A stretch of DNA of 7,931 nt from an uncultured Eubacterium sp. (GTDB taxonomy: Bacteria; Bacillota_A; Clostridia; Lachnospirales; Lachnospiraceae): the NCBI GenBank assembly GCA_948468465.1, contig CAOKJJ010000202.1, positions 1 to 7,931 on the forward strand. The letters run 5' to 3'. Below the pieces are notes generated by a model. The model worked only from the letters and a program-made list of their open reading frames with translations. It was not told the origin of the DNA and did no database searches. A program made the position numbers and the translations under genes. Of this stretch, positions 7,170-7,931 are shown piece after piece. Position 1 is the stretch's first letter. Every line of letters begins with the position of its first letter.

Positions 7170-7787
7170 TTATATGCCGTATTTTTCAAGCCCGGCTAAC
7201 AATATGCCCGCGCTTTCCTCAATATCCGCATGGCTCGTATCTATCGCAATCTCCGGATGCAGCGGTGCTTCGTACGCACTTGTAATTCCGGTAAATTCCG
7301 CAATCCGCCCATCTCTGGCTGCCTGATACAACCCCTTTACATCCCGCTTTTCACACTCTTCCAGCGGAGTGCTCACATATACTTCTATAAACGCATCTCC
7401 AATAATCCGACGTGCGGCCTGCCGGTCTTCCCGGTATGGTGAAATAAAAGAGGTAAGTACAATAAGCCCCGCATCATTCATCAGCTTTGCCGTCTCAGCA
7501 ATCCTGCGGATATTTTCCACGCGGTCTTCTTTCGAAAATCCAAGATCTTTATTCAGGCCAAACCGCACATTATCCCCATCTAACAGCATCGTATGCCTGC
7601 CTTTCGCAGCAAGTTTTTGTTCCAGCGCATTGGCTAACGTCGATTTTCCCGAACCCGATAACCCGGTCAGCCATATCACAGCCGCTTTCTGTCCCAGCAG
7701 CTGTTCCCGTCTCTCTCTTGTAATGTCCATACGATGCCACGTAATCTGACGGTCATTCTCCGGTCTTTCTTTCGTATTCTTGTCCAT
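7170..7787 (-). CDS. cysC: Adenylylsulfate (APS) kinase
   Basis: Phosphorylates adenylylsulfate at the 3'-hydroxyl with ATP to give PAPS; cytoplasmic. The 205-residue protein, full length for a stand-alone CysC, has the Walker A loop GLSGSGKST (42-50), DGDNVR (70-75) in the APS-binding region, FISP with S116 at the position of the family's phosphorylatable serine, KGLY (151-154) and FTGI (165-168) followed by YEAP. It is not fused to an ATP sulfurylase domain. The start has AGGAGAAGG just upstream (7793-7801). It is first of a two-gene unit with the sulfotransferase 25 bp downstream, so the PAPS is probably for sulfation rather than only for assimilatory reduction. ATP sulfurylase, needed to make APS, is not in the window. 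No convincing promoter was found in the 90 bases upstream, so transcription may begin there from a weak site or further out. Confidence 0.95.
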   Translation of the reverse strand: MDKNTKERPENDRQITWHRMDITRERREQLLGQKAAVIWLTGLSGSGKSTLANALEQKLAAKGRHTMLLDGDNVRFGLNKDLGFSKEDRVENIRRIAETAKLMNDAGLIVLTSFISPYREDRQAARRIIGDAFIEVYVSTPLEECEKRDVKGLYQAARDGRIAEFTGITSAYEAPLHPEIAIDTSHADIEESAGILLAGLEKYGI

Positions 7788-7877
7788 ATGATACCTTCTC
7801 CTTTTTTACAATCTATATCCTAACCTGGACGAACCAGAAAAGAAACACTTTTTACATTGTGTTGCGTTTTTTTTTGT

Positions 7878-7930
7878 TGGCTATGCGGACGCCGGATGAG
7901 GGGCGGGGCCTGGATTTCGGCTCCTACTCC
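7878..7930 (+). repeat. Right copy of the 53-bp terminal inverted repeat
   Basis: Pairs with bases 1-53 in inverted orientation, 52 of 53 identical. On its inner side is a run of nine T (7867-7875), matching a shorter T-rich stretch inside the left copy. It is GC-rich (a GGGGCGGGGCC core), unlike the AT-rich flank, and runs to the window edge. The same outward frame (WLCGRxMRGGAWISAPTP) is open in both copies, but no start with a binding site precedes this one, so a coding role is doubtful. Confidence 0.9.
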
Positions 7931-7931
7931 A

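Noticed and set aside
6207..7749. Plus-strand open frames opposite the sulfotransferase and cysC genes
   Set aside because: They are shadows of the two well-supported minus-strand genes, with no start signals or recognisable domains.
7801..7877. Promoter for cysC
   Set aside because: TATAGA- and TAGGAT-like -10 candidates exist, but the hexamers 17 bases upstream match TTGACA poorly, so none is called.
1..7931. Circular element inferred from terminal repeats
   Set aside because: Circular contigs show direct terminal repeats; these are inverted, and no replication or mobilisation genes are present.

Overview
The window reads as a fragment of a low-to-moderate GC Bacillota chromosome, most likely a gut-type Clostridia such as Lachnospiraceae. 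This rests on AGGAGG-like ribosome binding sites, sigma-A-like promoters, a TTG start on yigZ, a clostridial-style class A penicillin-binding protein with an acidic, Gly/Ser/Pro-rich tail, and overall protein style. The assignment is inference; no rRNA or tRNA is present.

Layout. Six protein genes fill nearly all of the window. Left: a TIM-barrel metal-dependent sugar isomerase/epimerase or endonuclease IV-like protein (minus) is divergent from a CDP-glucose 4,6-dehydratase, rfbG (plus), with two back-to-back promoters between them. A strong, apparently bidirectional terminator separates rfbG from the convergent yigZ. Middle: a class A penicillin-binding protein and yigZ (IMPACT family) are read in that order on the minus strand, 35 bp apart, from one strong extended -10 promoter. 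Right: cysC (adenylylsulfate kinase) and a PAPS-type sulfotransferase form a tight minus-strand operon ending in a 17-bp perfect hairpin just upstream of the PBP promoter.

How the genes fit together. CysC makes PAPS and the next gene looks like a PAPS-using sulfotransferase, so together they suggest sulfation of a cell-surface or secreted glycan or metabolite. RfbG makes CDP-4-keto-6-deoxyglucose for deoxysugar-containing polysaccharide. The PBP builds peptidoglycan. The common theme is the cell envelope, but the sulfation acceptor, the ATP sulfurylase and the other CDP-deoxysugar enzymes are not in the window.

Most striking structural points. (1) The two window edges carry a 53-bp inverted repeat, 52/53 identical, GC-rich and running off both ends. 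The window is therefore either a contig broken at a dispersed repeat or a segment flanked by inverted repeats. (2) Two tandem arrays of about 15-16 bp with related cores lie on either side of yigZ, one inside the PBP tail codons and one just after the yigZ stop. No CRISPR, phage, insertion sequence or RNA gene was seen, and no complete novel defence-like system is visible.
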